In this document: piece after piece, positions 62,350 through 64,000 of the stretch
How positions within the stretch are numbered: the first letter of the stretch is position 1
How the letters are laid out: each line of letters starts with the position of its first letter
Assembly (NCBI GenBank): GCA_017467105.1
Contig: JAFTSU010000006.1
Coordinates: forward strand, 1-64,000
From: Clostridia bacterium
Lineage (GTDB): Bacteria > Bacillota > Clostridia > Oscillospirales > CAG-272
DNA: 64,000 nucleotides
Direction: 5' to 3'
Notes under the pieces: generated by a model
What the model saw: the letters and a program-made list of their open reading frames with translations, nothing else
The model's database searches: none
What the model was told of the DNA's origin: nothing
Program-made: the position numbers and the translations under genes

Positions 62350-62381
62350 TTGGGCGACCTGCGCTAAAGCAGGTCGCCCAA
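62350..62381 (-). terminator. Hairpin downstream of the PAP2 gene
   Basis: TTGGGCGACCTGC-GCTTTA-GCAGGTCGCCCAA is a 13-bp stem on the minus strand, 45 bases after the PAP2 stop. The following sequence is CTAAGTTTT, a modest T-run. Confidence 0.6.
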
Positions 62382-62426
62382 GGAATGATCTTCTTACTGC
62401 TATACGTTTTTTAAACTGCCCTGTGC

Positions 62427-63380
62427 TTAAGTTTTATTCTTAAAGTCCAGCGCGGGAATGTTAATGCGGCATAGGTACTTAAAGCACATAGGCCAAAGCA
62501 TACCCGCAAAAACAACTATGAGAAAATATCTGACGGCTCGCGCTATGAACTCATTTCCGAAGAGGGCGACGAGTGGAGCGGAGAGTCCTGACTTGATGAG
62601 AAGAACGATACCAAAGCCCAGCGCAAGCTTTATAACCTGCACGTACCACTTTGCGCGTGTGTCAAATTTCGTAAATTTCGTGTCAACAAGGTACACAGGG
62701 AAAAGACCCGCAAGACAGCCGATAAGAGTGTACGCGTTCTTCATAGCGGAGTGGAGATTATGGGGATCCAGGTCCGAATCCGAAGATACCGCGTGGACGT
62801 ACACCGTGAATCCTATACAAAGAAAAATACCGAGTCCCGCAAGATACGGCATAAAGCGGCGAAAGCTCTCATCGCTTGAAAATACAGGGCGAAGCAGAAG
62901 AACAAGAGCTAGTCCAAAGACGAGAGATACTGCAATATCGAGAAGTGTATGTACGCCGAGATACATTCTGGAAAACGCTACCAGAACTATAAGAGAGACG
63001 GATATAACTGTTATTACCTTCTTTCGGTTATAAGCCGCAAAGGCACCGAGAGTTCCGGCAACGTTCTGCGTGTGACCGGACGGGAATGAGTAGCCCGACG
63101 CCGCCTCGATCGCGGAGTCGATCGGCTTGAACTCAGGATCTACGACCCAAGGGCGAGGTATACGGCAAAGCAGCTTCAAAAATTGATTTGCAACCGTACC
63201 GAAGAGTCCAACGAAGAGAACGTAGTAGCCCTCCCGCTTATTCACGCACCAGAAAACAGTCATGGCAAAGGCGAGAAAGAATATCTCGTCGCCAACGTAG
63301 GTGATCGCGGAAAAGAAGAAGTCGAGAATAGGCGTCCTGATAGCAGCGATCCCTCGCAGAATATCCATAAGTATATCCAT
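62427..63380 (-). CDS. PAP2-family phosphatase, integral membrane
   Basis: A lipid-phosphate or undecaprenyl-pyrophosphate phosphatase-like protein of 317 residues with about seven membrane segments. All three PAP2 motifs are intact: KLLCRIPRP (Kx6RP, about 69-77), YSFPSGHTQ (PSGH) and SRMYLGVHTLLD (SRx5Hx3D). The active site would face the outer side of the membrane. AGGAAAAAC lies before the ATG. An extended C-terminal membrane region (about 170-317) is longer than in minimal members. Substrate is unknown. Confidence 0.9.
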   Translation of the reverse strand: MDILMDILRGIAAIRTPILDFFFSAITYVGDEIFFLAFAMTVFWCVNKREGYYVLFVGLFGTVANQFLKLLCRIPRPWVVDPEFKPIDSAIEAASGYSFPSGHTQNVAGTLGAFAAYNRKKVITVISVSLIVLVAFSRMYLGVHTLLDIAVSLVFGLALVLLLRPVFSSDESFRRFMPYLAGLGIFLCIGFTVYVHAVSSDSDLDPHNLHSAMKNAYTLIGCLAGLFPVYLVDTKFTKFDTRAKWYVQVIKLALGFGIVLLIKSGLSAPLVALFGNEFIARAVRYFLIVVFAGMLWPMCFKYLCRINIPALDFKNKT

Positions 63381-63565
63381 GTTTTTCCTTTCTGGCTCTG
63401 ATGAATCATATCACCGTGAGCATCTGCTTTTATTTTTCTGTTTACAAAATTGTATAACGCACAAAATTCACTTGCATATATTGCTATAAAAATGCGTAAA
63501 TATTCAACTGTGAAATTCAATTTTAAAGCCGTTACAAGAGAATTATGTAAATAACTGTTGTCAAA

Positions 63566-64000
63566 TTATATATTTATTGCATCTCCCTTGAGCATCTTAC
63601 TAGTTATACAAATTACAACAGCGAGGAGAGAAAGTCCCGTAAGCACCCAGGATACCGGGTAGCAAAGCCAAAGAAGCCAAGGCTCTCTGGCAAGTGGGTA
63701 TATAAGTGACATCCAGATAATACGGAAGATGAGAACTCCTATAATATTCGATATCATCTGGAGCATAGTCTTACCGTAAGCCTGCAGCGCGCCTGAGTTT
63801 ACGCACATAACGCCCTGAAGCACCGCGGGATAGAATATATAAAGCATTCTGAGCTTTCCAAACTCGACTGCAGCGTCGCTATCACTAATAAACAGTCTGA
63901 TTAGCTGCTCGTTAAATAGAAGACCTAAGGCTGTTAACAAAAGAGAGACTGTGCAGGATAGAATGTATGCTTTAACGAGAGATTCCTTCGTCCTTTCCTT
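63566..64000 (-). CDS. MATE-family efflux transporter, C-terminal fragment
   Basis: The frame is open across the right edge, so only the last 144 residues are visible. They contain four hydrophobic helices, with RMLYIFYPAVLQGVMCVNSGALQAYGKTMLQMISNIIGVLIFRIIW typical of the second half of MATE proton- or sodium-driven exporters. The window truncates it; no internal stop is seen. Intergenic distance to the PAP2 gene is 185 bases. Confidence 0.85.
   Translation of the reverse strand, partial: KERTKESLVKAYILSCTVSLLLTALGLLFNEQLIRLFISDSDAAVEFGKLRMLYIFYPAVLQGVMCVNSGALQAYGKTMLQMISNIIGVLIFRIIWMSLIYPLAREPWLLWLCYPVSWVLTGLSLLAVVICITSKMLKGDAINI

Larger units (their letters stand above)
61852..62426. other. 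575-bp gene-free spacer rich in hairpins
   Basis: Contents, left to right: the nrdR promoter, a perfect hairpin GCGGTT-TTTC-AACCGC (about 62069-62084), AAAAGGAGTA...TACTCCTTTT (about 62093-62128), hairpin array C (62200-62340) and a 13-bp stem TTGGGCGACCTGC/GCAGGTCGCCCAA (62350-62381). A 70-residue minus-strand reading frame through the array has no ribosome site and is not called. Confidence 0.5.

Overview
The window looks like the chromosome of an endospore-forming, anaerobic, gut-type member of Clostridia (Bacillota). The evidence is a complete cotJA-cotJB-cotJC spore-coat operon, a yicC-remA-rpoZ-priA-def-fmt-rsmB-rlmN-rsgA housekeeping cluster in Firmicutes order, an oxygen-sensitive indolepyruvate:ferredoxin oxidoreductase, an anaerobic ribonucleotide reductase activase, AGGAGG-type ribosome sites and many TTGACA-17-TATAAT promoters. 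No rRNA operon, CRISPR array, complete insertion sequence or prophage was recognised. The species cannot be named from this sequence.

Layout. 1-2000: an accessory edge with a truncated gene, a small membrane protein, a hairpin array (array A) and tRNA-Gln(UUG) surrounded by tRNA-like debris. 2200-8000: a DUF975 membrane protein, glutamine synthetase, then a beta-helix/TIM-barrel glycan gene pair. 8000-14200: a 2-oxoacid/aryl-acid cluster (acyl-CoA synthetase, iorA, iorB, phenylacetate-CoA ligase, tandem-ACT protein). 14200-17100: an acetyltransferase flanked by a duplicated terminator-promoter block, then a GH42-like glycosidase. 17100-20000: sugar nucleotidyltransferase, upp, RluA. 20078-28064: a large beta-helix protein and the uvrB-uvrA-nrdG-dut operon on the minus strand. 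28500-38200: carbohydrate functions (Gfo/Idh/MocA oxidoreductase, AraC regulators, uxaB-uxaA-uxaC uronate operon, SGNH hydrolase) with a small xre/zinc-ribbon pair.

38150-41000 is the cotJ operon, followed downstream by two accessory genes, each in a repeated context (terminator, promoter, gene, copy of a cotJC-like 3' tail). This is the most unusual structure in the window. 41000-46400: a DUF4416 gene with a structured leader, glyA, a HAD phosphatase, decayed regulator/transporter remnants, and rplJ-rplL under an L10 leader but detached from rpoBC. 46500-51400: an AraC regulator, phosphotriesterase-like protein, M24-fold protein with altered metal ligands, an ASRT-family protein and an SGNH hydrolase. 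51500-61851: the housekeeping cluster, in which gmk, coaBC and prpC/prkC are absent from their usual positions. 61852-64000: another hairpin-rich spacer, a PAP2 phosphatase and the end of a MATE exporter.

Together the genes suggest fermentative growth on plant or host glycans: glycan side-chain and uronate catabolism under local AraC control, and ferredoxin-linked conversion of aromatic 2-oxoacids to acyl-CoA. Four intergenic regions carry short hairpins separated by constant linkers, mostly next to accessory genes. All functional calls come from reading motifs; no database search was run.
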